Shown: positions 10,447-21,440 of the stretch, one piece after another | How the letters are laid out: each line of letters begins with the position of its first letter | How positions within the stretch are numbered: position 1 is the stretch's first letter | Origin: Protula sp. h YS-2021 | Lineage: Eukaryota > Annelida > Polychaeta > Sabellida > Serpulidae | DNA: 64,000 bases | Reading direction: 5' to 3' | Assembly: GCA_949752745.1 (NCBI GenBank) | Contig: OX457025.1 | Coordinates: forward strand, 48,225,601-48,289,600 | The notes under the pieces: model-generated | Seen by the model: the letters and a program-made list of their open reading frames with translations, nothing else | Database searches by the model: none | Told to the model about the DNA's origin: nothing | Made by a program: the position numbers and the translations under genes

Positions 10447-11400
10447 TCACTGAGTTGAATTCCAGGACGATCCAGTTGCGTAGAGTTGATCAGGAGCAAT
10501 TTCAACGCTTGCCGGCGGACTCTTGATGGGTAGCCTAGTTGTTTGTGCCAGCCGGGTAGCGCTTCTTTTGCACTTCTTTAGTCGAACCAGAGGCAATTTT
10601 ATACGACGGGGCATTTGGTCCTCATTAGTGCTTTTAAGGCGAGTTCTCATGGGTTTTGACCGTGATATCGTGGCGGCACCCTCAGCACATGTGCACGTTT
10701 GGATTTACGCATCTACGAAGCTTCAACTCATTTTGCTAGAGTGTTTGAAGGGTCAAACGGAGTTTTACGAAGGGCGTGAGCTGCCAAGACTTCATACAAT
10801 ATATTTCTAATTTTGCGCCCTGGCATTGATAACCATCTAAATCCTCATGTTTCGCAAACCGTGCGCGCTTTCGAGCAGGCTAAGATTTACTGGTTCCAAC
10901 ACCATTGATTATTTTATCCTTATTTTTATCCATGATGCAAGAGTATTTTTGGGTAGCCCGTACTCCGTGATGATCTGCGTTCTGGTTTTTGACCCACTCG
11001 TTATTTGCTTCAACACTTTGAACTTAACGTCCATAGTGTAGTCATGGTGTTTTCGTTTTGTTGCCATTTTGCAAGGTGAATTGTTGAATTGACCAGTGTT
11101 CAGAATTTATATGCTCGCTCCAAAGCGCGTAGAGTAGTGTCTAAACTGTCTGTAGTAAAAAATGCATATCAAGCTGCAGCATAGTACGCGAAGAAAAAAT
11201 GCTCCGGAGTAATGATGCCATGAAAAGAATGTACACTAAGACAGGCAGTTCACGGAGCTACCCGTGTCAGTCACAACACAACACAACACGTTTATTCCCT
11301 CCAATGCGTGTTTTTAATCCCTTTTATCTTGCAACGCATGACGCCTGAGCTGCGTTTTGTTTAAACTAGGTGAACAGTGCCATATGTCTTACTCTACATT
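10447..11400. other. No gene seen
   Basis: Two moderate plus-strand frames (10523-10810 and 10847-11041) have no recognisable domain and lie in otherwise ordinary DNA. A short (CACAA)n run sits at 11275-11290. Confidence 0.4.
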
Positions 11401-11429
11401 GTTAACAGGTCTGAATAATGGGTGTCACT

Positions 11430-11576
11430 TTTGGGATGAATTATCCGAGTCTTCATTAATTCGTACTTTTGCATACGAGTGAATTGGTCCCAAAATCGGA
11501 ACCAGCGAAATTGGTACGAATTAGCCGGGGTACGGAATGAAGCGAAGACGAATTAACGCGGGGGCCCCTGTACATG
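11430..11576. mobile_element. pogo/Tigger-like element end
   Basis: The right edge GCGGGGGCCCCTGTA with TACGAATTAGCCGGGG and ATTGGTCCCAAAATCGG upstream has the usual look of pogo/Tigger-like terminal regions, in which CAGGGGCCCCCGCG is followed by AATTCG repeats and a TA edge. Only one end is clear, so this is a fragment or solo end next to the MITE at 11578. Confidence 0.45.
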
Positions 11577-11577
11577 G

Positions 11578-12545
11578 GAATACAGTGTAATTCATCATAT
11601 TACAAGAAACTTCAGACGTGAATTCGTACTATGAAATTCATTGTAATACTATGTAATTCATCGTAATTCAGGAAACTCAAATGCTGTTTTTCAGTTTCAT
11701 TAAGAAAATAGTCGCACGCAGTTACACCGGAAGATTGTTTTGAAAGAAGTAGCATGGCGTCAAAAGGTATTCTATTGTCAAAACAATCACTTTTTCTTCC
11801 AAAGGCAACACCTCGGTAATATTTATGTTCGTAAAGAAACGTTTTAGATTATCGCTCATTTATTAACTGTTAAAACTTATGTACAAAATGTTCGCAAGGG
11901 GCTCCAAGAAAGTGCATCGCGCTTACGCTTACGACGTATTACAATGTCTATCATCGAAACGCAGTACAATAAACTATTTTGCATTACAAGGTATTACATT
12001 GTAATTCAATTTATACAGAATGTAGTACAATGAATTACAACGTATAACAATATAATACAATGAATTTGATCAAAACGCAGTACAATCAATTGCTTTGTAC
12101 TACAATGTATTACGTTGTAATTCAACGTACACAGAATGCAATACAATGAATTTCATGAAAGCGCAGTACAATGAATTACTTTGTACTATAATTTATTACG
12201 TTGTAATTCAATATACACATAGTGTAGTACGATGAATTGCAATGTATTACAATGTATTTCATCAAATGCAGTACAATGAATTTACTTTGTGCTACAATGT
12301 ATTACGTTGTAATTCAATGCACAACGAATGTAGTACGATGAATTACAACATATTGCAGTGTATTACAGTGTATTTTATGAAAACGCATTACAATGAATTA
12401 CTTTGTACTACAATGTAGTACGTTGTAATTCAATATAAACAGAATGTAGTGCGATGAATTACAACTTACAGCGTATTACAATGAATTTCATACTATGAAT
12501 TCACGCCTGAAGTTTCCTGAAATATGAAGGAGAACACTGTATGGT
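11578..12545. mobile_element. MITE with ~70-bp terminal inverted repeats and an internal satellite
   Basis: The left end ATACAGTGT ... GAAACTTCAGACGTGAATTC ... GAAATTCATTGTAATAC (to about 11650) is matched by the reverse complement of the right end (about 12473-12543: GAAACTTCAGGCGTGAATTC). A TA sits outside both ends. Between them lies a ~100-120-bp satellite. This is a non-autonomous DNA transposon with a TA target, Tc1/mariner- or pogo-like. No transposase is present. Confidence 0.8.
11940..12470. repeat. ~100-120-bp satellite inside the MITE, about 5 copies
   Basis: GCAGTACAATGAATTACTTT and variants recur near 11956, 12078, 12174, 12258 and 12384. They alternate with TGTATTACGTTGTAATTCAA and GAATGTAGTACAATGAATTA. 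The unit is itself built from short palindromic GTAATTCAATG/CATTGAATTAC words. Confidence 0.75.
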
Positions 12546-12990
12546 TAAAGTATAAAAATCTTTGCCAATTAATCAACAATTTTCAGTTTGGCTAGAATGC
12601 GCCCAGAGTGCGACAAAACGAGTTAGACAACATAGCCAACATAGCTGGCCAAACCACTTCCCTAACTCCTGGCTAAGAAAGCTTAGGGAGGCACAGGCTC
12701 CGTTCAGTAGAAATTTTGGCCGCGCGGTTTGCGTTCAATAAACTTTTCAGGTTGTAGCTTTGCGCACTTTATCCGTTACCACGCAAACTAGTGTGGCGCA
12801 CTCGAGTTACACACGCCTTATTCGGATGTAGCACTCAAAACCGTTGTTGCTACCAGAAGTAACATGCACAGAATTTAGTGTCACCAACGAAGACAACCAA
12901 TAGTAACATGAGTGCAGCAGAGGACGAAAACATGCGTGGTTTCATAGAACACATCAACGAAATTACGCGCCTGCTAATGTCAGTTATCTG
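12546..12990 (+). other. Possible 5' region of DIRS relic C
   Basis: GC-moderate DNA directly upstream of relic C's zinc-finger-like ORF. It carries no copy of the leader motif seen at 7084 and 32812, so its membership in the element is only inferred from position. Confidence 0.3.
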
Positions 12991-12992
12991 GT

Positions 12993-13416
12993 GTGTTGCA
13001 CTCATGTCTAACCGTGGTGAAGAAACCACGTTGTGGGCACCCAAGATTTAAGAGAAACCTTCAAGATTACTGCAGGGACTGCGCCACGCATTACGTTGGG
13101 CAAGGCTGTGACAGGATTATCAAGTGTGCAGTTTACACACATCTTCCAGATCAAGCTTGGCACACTGTAAACAACGTCAGTGCAAACTTCAAAACAGACA
13201 AATTAAGGATTGGTGGTCAAGCACCATGTCTTCAGTCAAAACGCCAGCGGACGAATCTCTTGGGAACGAATCTGGCTACGTGAAGAGAGGATGGTTCTCT
13301 CGTCTGGCCAGGAAAATGATTTGAACAAGTCGTCCAGAAGACGCAGGAATCACAAAAGTCGCACAGGCAAGAAGCACTCCAAGAGTTCTGCCGCAGACGG
13401 TAGCTTATTGGTGTAA
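12993..13416 (+). pseudogene. DIRS relic C, Cys/His-rich first ORF
   Basis: The frame at 12993-13283 has PRCGHPRF, YCRDCATHYVGQGCDRI, KCAVYTHLPDQAW, a pattern of paired Cys with His. Relic F shows the same layout at 32213-32590 (CGHPSF, CIECEHLTHTEW). The two copies support a real zinc-binding N-terminal module in this DIRS subfamily. Overlapping frames continue the Ser/Lys-rich stretch to 13416. Confidence 0.55.
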
Positions 13417-13492
13417 CTATAAAAGCTCCCACAAGAGGGAGCAACAATTATGCCGATAGCTGCGACTCAACCAGACCCGACTTAAAGAATCT

Positions 13493-14032
13493 GTGGTACA
13501 TCTACTAAACTTGGAGTACTCGAGGGACACCTGGGGTAGCACAAGAACTAACGCACTAATCCACAGGCAAAGTTTTAGGAATACCAACCCCTACCACCAA
13601 TTTGAAAAATGCGCTGCAACAGCAGGCGGCCTTAATCTCACAACAGCTTGTGGGGTTACAAACATAACCTGCGAGCGCAACAAAGATGAGACCCGAGCAG
13701 GTAATAGAAGCTACGCCTGGACCAACTCTACAGGCAGCGTCGCCTCCACGGAGGAGTGGAAGTCCCAACTGAGCCAGGTCACTATAACTCCTTCAATGGG
13801 AAGGAGATTTTGTCCCCCACCAAGTGGAAATCTTCAACTTTATCAGCGGACGTCGAATACTCAGCCAGTGTCGTGTACCCACCCCCATATGTCAGCGTCA
13901 CGGAAAACGACCGAGGGCGGAACCTGGGCTGTAGGTGACGTCATGCAAATACCCAGGCAGGCTCTTGCAACGAGAGCTTTCTCGATGCCGGAAACGTCAC
14001 AATTCTGGCGCAACGTTATCCGATATAAATGA
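13493..14032 (+). pseudogene. DIRS relic C, structural (gag-like) frame
   Basis: A 179-residue open frame between the Cys/His ORF and the RT. It is rich in Thr, Ser and Asn and has no recognised motif. Overlapping frames (13756-13938) include PPPYVSV and VEYSASVVYPPP, suggesting the original frame was different. It is assigned to the element from its position only. Confidence 0.35.
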
Positions 14033-14099
14033 GAGAGTGTTGCGTGCAAACTCCTTGCTCGTCGGAGGCCGGCTCACACACCGTTGACAAAAATGGAAA

Positions 14100-14900
14100 G
14101 AACTGGTGGCAAGGCGATAAGATGACTATGGAGCGGCTATCCCCACTGTCTCAAACAGTGAAGGGGTGTCCTATCTATCAAGCTCACGCAGAATGCGCAT
14201 CATGCCCTGGTAACCTGATACGGAAAGGGCACCAAGGAGCAAGCGACACTCTGGGATATGATAGACAAGTTTTTGAAAAGGAGGACATAGATAAAATTCT
14301 CGCGGGGCACTTGTTTCACAGGGTATTTCTCCCACCAAAGAGGAGGGGAATTTATGCCTAATAATGGACCTCAAACCGCTAAGCAAAACCTTAGTTACCC
14401 CAACATTCAAAATGGACACTTAACAGTACATCCGCAAAGTCACCAGCCTGGACATCTAGACGACACTGATAGACTTTTCAGAGGCCTAGCTGCACACTAC
14501 ACTACAAATATCTGTGCTTCCAAGTGAGGACACAGGTATTGGTATTATGCTCTACTCTACAGTCTAACCCTGGGGGCTTGGATGTTCAACAAGCGATACA
14601 TTCAGTGCAGCCAAGGGCTGTTTTAATATCTGGGCGACTGGTTGAACGCCGGGTTAAGTCGAGAGAGACTGGCAAATCAAACGCTACAGTTAATCTACAA
14701 GTGCGTCCACCATGGTGCTGCTGATAAATCTTGAGGTGTAGAGAAATAGGACCTAATCATGTATCTGTTTTCTTAGAGGGTCATAGACTTCATTATAGGA
14801 CGCGTATTTCCCTCGCAAGAGAGGATACAGAAGCTCCGATACATCGTCAGGACCATGCTGGTGATCAGGCGGGTAACAGCTACCCTAGCGGAAACGTTGC
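14100..14900 (+). pseudogene. DIRS relic C, reverse transcriptase
   Basis: Around 14355-14420 one frame reads IMDLKPLSKTLVTPTFKMDT, matching relic F's DLKPLSKHLGTPTFKMDT. Frames after 14460 keep DFSEA, the remains of the IDLSDAY block. At 14570-14650 comes GLDVQQAIHSVQ, the place of the PFGLTTAP-type block. The YLDD box region is too eroded to read. There are multiple frameshifts and stops. Confidence 0.7.
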
Positions 14901-15039
14901 TAGGACTGCTGGTGGCAACGGAGAAAGCGTGCTCATGAGGCTACTCCACTTCCGAAGCTACAAGTACAGAGTGCAAGCGGTGCTCAAGAGGGCCGCACAT
15001 CACGCAACTCGTTCAGTCTGTCTGTCACCACAAACGAAG

Positions 15040-15620
15040 GTAAACTTGCAGTAGTGGCTGGACACATCAATCAGGGGTCTCCATTCTCCAACATCAACTT
15101 CAGATGCAAACCAACGCGTTCAAAGTGGGTTGGGGTGCATTTTCAAGGCAGATTGTTTCAGGGGCAGTGGCCGAAGTGACTACAAGACATGCACATCAAT
15201 GCGTTAGAAATACGAGCAGGAGGGGAAGCAGTGAAAATATTAGGTCTGAGCTGCAGTGCAAGGCAATTTTGTGTCTGACAGACAACAGTCGCAATGTAAG
15301 TTACATCATGGGTTAAAGGGCAAGAAGTTGACCACCATGATGCAAGATACCAGGGAGGTGTCGGGACTGGCAACGCAACATCAGGTAACGTTACTACCAC
15401 ACCATATCCTCGGGAGTATGAATAACCCGCAGGAAAGGGAAATAATGCAAAGGGTGTTTACTGGGTATCAGAGAGCTCGAGGCTCGGTTCCCATGGGTGG
15501 ACATGTTTACAACGAGTTTCAACAAGCAGCTCGCACGGTACGTTTCACCATGTTCAGACACAGAAAAAGAGATCGGCGATGCGTTCAGTTGCTTATAGCC
15601 ACAGGAAGTGATACGTGACT
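15040..15620 (+). pseudogene. DIRS relic C, RNase H region
   Basis: Near 15100-15310 the frames give KVGWGAFSRQIVSGAV, HINALEIRAGGEAVKILGL and CLTDNSRNVSYIMG, the DIRS RNase H blocks in order. Near 15400 comes PHHILGSMN. Near 15500-15580 is VDMFTTSFNKQLARYVSPC, matching VDMLVTRLNTQFTRYISPC in relic F. The frames change repeatedly. Confidence 0.75.
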
Positions 15621-15879
15621 TTCTCTCGGTTACGATACTCGAAAGACTAACAGACCGGTTGGGCAGGGAGCGAGGCTTCACGCTATTGCTGATGGCACCG
15701 GACAACACGACGTCACCTGTTTTCCTAAAAGCTGCAGCGGCGGGCAACGGAGGTGCCGCGCAGGTTGCAGATGCACTCGTAGGCACTGAGGCAACCGTAC
15801 TGGGCGCACTGGCCCCCACAACCGCACATAATGAACCTTTAGTTGTGGTCCCTAAAACGAGCAGACTGGAGAAACAAGG

Positions 15880-16180
15880 GATTTCAGCACAAACCGCAGC
15901 ACACAGGCAAGAAGTGTACGACAAATCTACCCGTCCGGTCTACGGATTTCAGTGGAAGGTACTCGAGAAGTTTTGTCTGATGAAAACTATAGATTCTGTA
16001 ACAACAGTGGTGTCGTTGCTTGCTGATTTCCTCATATATCAAGGTCAGAAGGGTGGCGATCAGAAAAAGATAGGGTTGTCAAGCGGTGCTAGGCTCTGTG
16101 CTAAAGAATGCCACCGGTTACGACTTAGTTCAAGATGAGTTTCTGTCTAAACTAGTGAGGAACTTTCGGTTACATCAATA
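15880..16180 (+). pseudogene. DIRS relic C, tyrosine recombinase core-binding domain
   Basis: The frame ending at 16138 includes RQEVYDKSTRPVYGFQWKVL, then SVTTVVSLLADFLIYQG. This is the N-terminal SAM-like DNA-binding domain of DIRS tyrosine recombinases. Relic F has the sister sequence PSTRSVFESQWKVF. The catalytic domain is lost: the element ends in a microsatellite. Confidence 0.7.
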
Positions 16181-16183
16181 TAT

Positions 16184-16304
<121 letters not shown>

Positions 16305-16317
16305 ACAGTCAATGTTG

Positions 16318-16500
16318 GAAACCCGCCATTTCACGAAATGGCAAACCGTGTTGGGTAAATTCGCGTAATGCCTAAAATCTTTTGCCGTTTCACGAAATAA
16401 CCTAAAAGTTAGGTTATTTCACGAAATTACCTTAAAATCTTACATTTTATTTCACAAACTGGCAAACCAAGATCAGGCAAAATTGTGAAATAAGCTTTTT
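16318..16500. repeat. Cluster of TTTCACGAAAT palindromes
   Basis: GCCATTTCACGAAATGGC is a perfect palindrome around a 2-base centre. GAAATAACCTAA-AAG-TTAGGTTATTTC is a perfect 12-bp hairpin. Further TTTCACGAAAT and TTTCACAA words follow. It probably belongs to a foldback repeat family. Confidence 0.7.
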
Positions 16501-18205
16501 TTTTTGCTCGAAATTACTTACAATCGGGACAAATATTGTGTCTTTTATCTTTTATAATTGCATATAATTTGTTAAGCGTCTTTAGCCAGTATATGTTGAC
16601 TAGCTTAGTAAAGCTGTGTGGAGAATGAGCCAAAACATGAACGGTAAAATATCGCGACTTTCTCAAAGCCAGTAGAATGTGGCAAAGCAAGTAAATATTT
16701 AAAGACAAGACCGTGGGTTTGCGTAAAAAGTTTGTAGTGATTAATTATTTATTTCCTTTTAGATGCCGAAACCGTTCCACTTTTGACAGTACATATAAAG
16801 CTCAGCCCACAAACGGAACAGGTGTTGTACAGGAACAGTCGTCTTCGTGAAATATTGGTGTACGAGTATTTTCTACACTGGATATGCTCACTGAGTTATT
16901 TTGCGAGTTGTCACATCAACCCTACATGGGGCAACAGGGCTTTACAGCCTTTTCCTTGTTTGTTAAAACGTTGGTGCAATTGAAGTTGGGTGGAAATCTA
17001 AAAGGGAACACAAACTAAGTTTTGGTTATTTGTTTGGTGATCCAATTCTCCTACTGTTTATATAAACAACTGGACGTATTACATCATTCTGATTAAATTA
17101 CACTTAGGTGTTTTAACAATAGAATAAGCAGGGCATTATAATCCACGAATGGGGACCACATCTGGCCTCAAAATCAGCCCTTCCCCCTCGCGTTTTGTGA
17201 GCGCGCATGATAATAAGTGCCCCCTCCCCCGAAAAAATGCCAGGTTGGCAGAACTATTAGTGAAAGCAGAAACTCAGAGCACATCATTGTTTCACTCAGT
17301 CCTTCGCACTCTCGCTCCCGTCATAACACATAACTTACGGGCAAAATTTAAAATTCATGGTGAATGATTATTTTCAAAATATAGCAAGGGTTGAGCCAGA
17401 TCATTTTTAGGAAAAAATATATAAACAAATCGTTGGCAGAATCAATTTTCTTTTTTAAAACAGTATTAAAAACAAGAAAAGTGTAATTCTGCGCCTTATA
17501 CCACATAAACGAGTCTCGAATACAGCCCTTTATTTCTTTAAGTTGTTGTTTTTTGTGCTTGGCACATATATCTGTATCTGTATTAAATCTGGATAAAGTT
17601 TTAAGTTGAAATTATTTTACTTCTCGAGCAATGTTATGTTAAACACGCATGTTTGCTGCCGAAATCCACCAAGATAATGAACTCATAACACCGACAGTCA
17701 TCTTTTTACACGTCAATTTACAGTGAATTGAACATGAAATTTAAATTAAATAAACTACTTGTCTTAGATTTCAGACATATTATAATGTACTGCCATTCGG
17801 CCACTTCGTGACCTCGTCCCAGTACATAGTAATATACCATAAATCTAAGGCTTGTAGGCTTAGATTGCACTTTTCTTATAAGCTTATATGCAGACTTAGA
17901 GTCTTAGACGCAGACACTGGATTGCACTTTTCCTAAAATTTTCCATGTGGAATGCATGGCTTATGCGTACTCGGAAGATTTAGCCAAAAAATCGCATAAA
18001 AAGATTGGTCAATTGTTTCAGCAACAGCCGGATTGTCAGACAATGCATTGTGTTTGTGTGCAATCGCCATCTATCGAATTTCGCCCAATTTAAAAACATC
18101 CCTTAAATAGATTTCTAAAAATTCTATTTCTGCGCTGCACTGCCACCTTTTTTCTTAAACTTATATGTATTTTAAAAAGCATGTTATCTTATATTGCCTG
18201 GAAAC
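16500..18205. other. No gene seen
   Basis: AT-rich DNA with only short frames, the longest about 70 residues, without recognisable motifs. Confidence 0.5.
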
Positions 18206-18345
18206 CGATAACGTGAGCCAATGGATAAATTCGAGACTTGAACTCATGACCTCGTGTTTGTCACTCCAAGCCCTTGAGCTATTAAGGCAAGTGATTAGAC
18301 GATTGGTGAGAAAGCATCAAGCTCTAGCACTTCGTGATTTTTCTG
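18205..18345 (-). repeat. tRNA-derived SINE-like fragment
   Basis: On the minus strand, TAGCTCAAGGGCTTGGAGTG resembles an RNA polymerase III A box. GAGGTCATGAGTTCAAGTCT resembles a B box. The order and orientation are right but the spacing is shorter than in a real tRNA, which favours a SINE relic over a tRNA gene. Confidence 0.5.
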
Positions 18346-18483
18346 CAATGTGACCGTTTTTGACCAATATTTTGGCCAATTTTTATCAAAATGCCAAACA
18401 AAACTTAAGCCTCATGCAGAAACTTAAGGGGAACATCCCTGTCAAAAATCAACGCAATAATGCTTAATTTGTAGCAAGAGTAC

Positions 18484-18489
<6 letters not shown>

Positions 18490-18537
<48 letters not shown>
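18490..18537. repeat. (TG)n microsatellite
   Basis: About 24 TG units. The long Thr-His frames on the minus strand here are artefacts of it. Confidence 0.98.
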
Positions 18538-18540
<3 letters not shown>

Positions 18541-18679
18541 AATTTGGCCAATTGTCCAAATCTCCAAAAAGTACAATCTGTGTGGAGTATTACCCAGGGA
18601 GCACTCCTGCCAAATTTGAAAACAATCGTACACACACAACACGCACACGGGCGACGATAGCTCACAAGTGATGATCCCA

Positions 18680-19560
18680 CAAGTCTATGGAATGCTGTTT
18701 TAACATTTAATGCTTTTTAAAAATTTTAATATTTTTTATATTCTGATACTTTTTATGTGTGTCTGCCTTAAAACCCTAATGGAGGAACACATTTAAATAA
18801 AATTAACTAATCGTCAATTAAAGTTTGGCGATGAAAAATTGAATTATTGATATCAATAATAACAATACAATTTTAAAGCTGAAGAATTACAGTAAAAAAT
18901 TAAAAGAAGGATTCTATCAAATAACATTTAACCTTTAATACTAATTTTAGATACCAAAATTAATTAAATATATAAATAAACCAATGTGGATCTTTTTCAT
19001 TTATATTTTGCTATCAGTAATTTTTAGATGGCAAAATTTTATTTTTGAGATAAAAAAATTACAAACTTAAGAAATCTCAAGAGGCACACATTTATATAAA
19101 ATTTGAAGAATAGCCAATTAAATATTGGAGACGAAAAACAGAATTAGTGATATCAACAAAACAACACAATTATTCAGCTGAAGAATTGCTTCGTTTTGTA
19201 CAGTAAAAAAGTAAAAGAAAGATTCTGTATAGAGGGACCAGTAATTATTTTATTCGCAGATGTTTGTTTCTGCATTTTTTATATAAAAAGAGGCTGATAT
19301 TTTGGTATCAGAAATTAAGTTTTGCCACCAAAAATATGGGATATCATTTTTACATTTGTTAGATAATTATTGATATCAAAAATTAATTTTTTATATCAAA
19401 AATTCATTTTTTTATAGCAAGAATTATTTTTTATCTCGAAAATTCTTTTTTTTTTTGATATCAGAAATGTATTATGGATCTCATAAAATAATTCTTGTTG
19501 TCAATAAATAATAAATAATTAGAGGCATAAAACTGTTCATTGATATCAACAGTTTTTTGA
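18680..19560 (+). repeat. GATATC-rich interspersed repeat, copy 1
   Basis: It starts near ATGGAATGCTGTTTTAACAT and is full of TTGATATCAAAAATT-type words. The reverse complement occurs at 35830-36655, where the matching edge is ATGTTAAAACGGCATTCCAT. Shared internal blocks include ACACATTTATATAAAATTTG and TACAGTAAAAAAGTAAAAGA. No coding capacity is visible. Confidence 0.75.
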
Positions 19561-19599
19561 GTGATCTCTAAAATTGCACAACAGCAGGGTTTTTCTGTT

Positions 19600-20200
19600 T
19601 TCCAAAAAGACAAGCGGGTTGGAGGCTTATCACAGATCCCCCATCACTAAACGAGTTTCTCCTTTCCATGTGGATACGCGCAAGTGATAAAGGAAGCTCT
19701 CTTCAGGAAGGGATTTGGGGTGCTTCAAAGGGGCTCTTCGACGCATACTTACACATCTCCTTACACCGTCTGTCCCTTGTGCTAAGATACATACAAAACC
19801 CGGATATCTTGGGGGAAGAAGTGATCTCCCCCCATCCCCCCCCCCCCAAAGCAAAGCCACGGTAAAATTACCTTCCTGTTTGCGCTGGCATTAGGCAAAA
19901 CGAGAGTTGAAATTCATGACCTGACGACAGATCATGAAGAAGAATGGAGACAAACAGGTCTTTTTGTCTCCCAGCTGGGCTCTATGGGCAAGACCCATAT
20001 AGCTACCTAGGTCATGAGTACCCTTATACGTACCGCCCTCCCGTCCCTGCAGTCGGAACAAGCATGGGAACGTCTGGTGTTACTGGTGTCCAGTTAAAGT
20101 ATCACGTTGGCACCTATCAATTTCAAGCTATTATGAGTCAGACAACAAAAAGACCTTGACGATCTCCTTAATGCTCAAGTTAAACAGAGACAGATGGTTG
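19600..20200 (+). mobile_element. DIRS relic D, internally deleted (RT joined to recombinase)
   Basis: The first part reads GWRLITDPPSLNEFL and FDAYLHISLH, the N-terminal half of a DIRS reverse transcriptase. After a C-run at 19840 the frame gives FALALGKTRVEIHDL and TGLFVSQLGSMGKTH, the start of the catalytic domain of a DIRS tyrosine recombinase (the family has ALASGRR-x-E-x-HAL). YLDD box, RNase H and recombinase N terminus are missing, so a large internal deletion joined the two. Confidence 0.6.
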
Positions 20201-20405
20201 GACGGCTGGTGTTTGGCGGGAAGAGACTTCAAACTACAGGAAATTTTTTGTTCTATTCTGTTTGCGTGATAAGTGGAGTTTCAAGGGAAATCCATCTAGA
20301 AGTGAGCAATGATGATTACGCTCGTAGAAGTAGAATATAACGCTCGTAGAAGTTTTACGAAATGAAACTAGTTTGGTTGCGATCAAAAGCAACGTCTAAA
20401 CGATG

Positions 20406-21008
20406 CCCGGCAAACATTAAGATGTCAGAATGACGTCAGATCGGCGTCGTGACCCGACGTTTCCAACGTCGGACTGGCGTGCCGGTTTTGGTTTTATATG
20501 AAATGGAGCCGACGTCGGGTTTTCACCGTCAGAATGACGTCGGGTTCCGACCTGAAACTGACGTCGGGTTTACCACCTTGAAACGACCAAACGAACAGTC
20601 TAGAGTTATATAATTAATAGATAATTAATCATTCAACTGCTGTTGTGAAATACATACGAAATCATTTTCCATGTAAATTTTTACAATCTAGGAAGAAAAA
20701 TACCGACGCGTCATCAAAATCCTAAAATTTTCATGTAAAAATTACATTTTTCTTCCTCTTTTTCAAAATGAGTTCCATTTCCGGTGAGCAATAATAAATG
20801 TTCATCGCTTTTTGCTTGTTTTTGCAACGTGGGTATGACGTCAGAAAACCGACGTTTCCTCAACGTCGGAATAAAGTCGGGTTTCGGGGAAATAGGTCGT
20901 AATTCTACCCATTTTACAACCTTATTTTATTCAGAATATGATTGTGAAGTGGTTGCGACCAAAATCCAACCTTTTTTTAAACAAAAAAGACGTCGGTTGT
21001 TTGCTGGG
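20406..21008 (+). mobile_element. 603-bp MITE with CCCRGCAAAC termini, copy 1
   Basis: It begins CCCGGCAAACATTAAGATGTC and ends ACGTCGGTTGTTTGCTGGG. A copy of nearly identical length in inverted orientation lies at 39305-39905 (CCCAGCAAAC ... GTTTGCTGGG). Internally it is dense in GACGTCGGGTT and GACGTCAGAATGACG words. TG dinucleotides flank both ends. No transposase is encoded; the frame at 20784-21206 is incidental. Confidence 0.8.
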
Positions 21009-21284
21009 TGTTGCTTATCCGATGCCTGTGTAAAGTTGTGTCAGAGAGGTGTGTTAGGCGTCGCTCTGTGGGCGCGACCAATCACAACCAAAGCACAACA
21101 AGAGGCAATGTCGTGGTTTGGTCGTATCGGCGTCGCAAATTCAAATCGACGTTGGCTCCACCTTAGCATGTTTACTGGGTTACGGCAATTGCTTACAGAT
21201 TTATAACTGATGACTGGCATTTAGTGAGTCTAATAATTATCTTTTATTGCAAAAAAGGATCATCGGAGGCAGGCGGGGTAGGCA

Positions 21285-21440
21285 CTTGGTATGATATGTG
21301 TTACGGTGCGTGTCCAAAACGCACGGAGAAGGGGGAGGGGGGCAATTTTGAGGCCAGACGGTCCACCCGGAGTATCAGTTTCTTTTTAAAAAGTGCTAAT
21401 TTGCATTCATTATTCCTCGTTTCTCACATAAAGAGGTTAT
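21285..21440 (+). repeat. Dispersed repeat shared with 24255-24600
   Basis: GTGTTACGGTGCGTGTCCAA and CCAGACGGTCCACCCGGAGT here correspond to GTGTTACCATGTGTGTCCAG at about 24258 and CCAGACGAGGTCTGCAGGGG at about 24531. The second copy is interrupted between the two blocks. Unclassified. Confidence 0.5.

Larger units (their letters stand above)
12990..16180 (+). mobile_element. DIRS retrotransposon relic C (nearly full length)
   Basis: A plus-strand DIRS-type element in canonical order: Cys/His ORF (12993-13416), second structural frame (13493-14032), reverse transcriptase (14100-14900), RNase H (15040-15620) and tyrosine recombinase N-terminal domain (15880-16180). It is cut off inside the recombinase by a (TA)n(TG)n tract at 16184. 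It belongs to the same subfamily as relic F: both have DLKPLSK-x-L-x-TPTFKMDT in the RT and CGHP near the start of the first ORF. Many frameshifts; not functional. Confidence 0.8.

Noticed and set aside
20784..21206. 140-residue plus-strand frame
   Set aside because: It crosses the right end of the MITE at 21008, so it cannot be a coherent gene.
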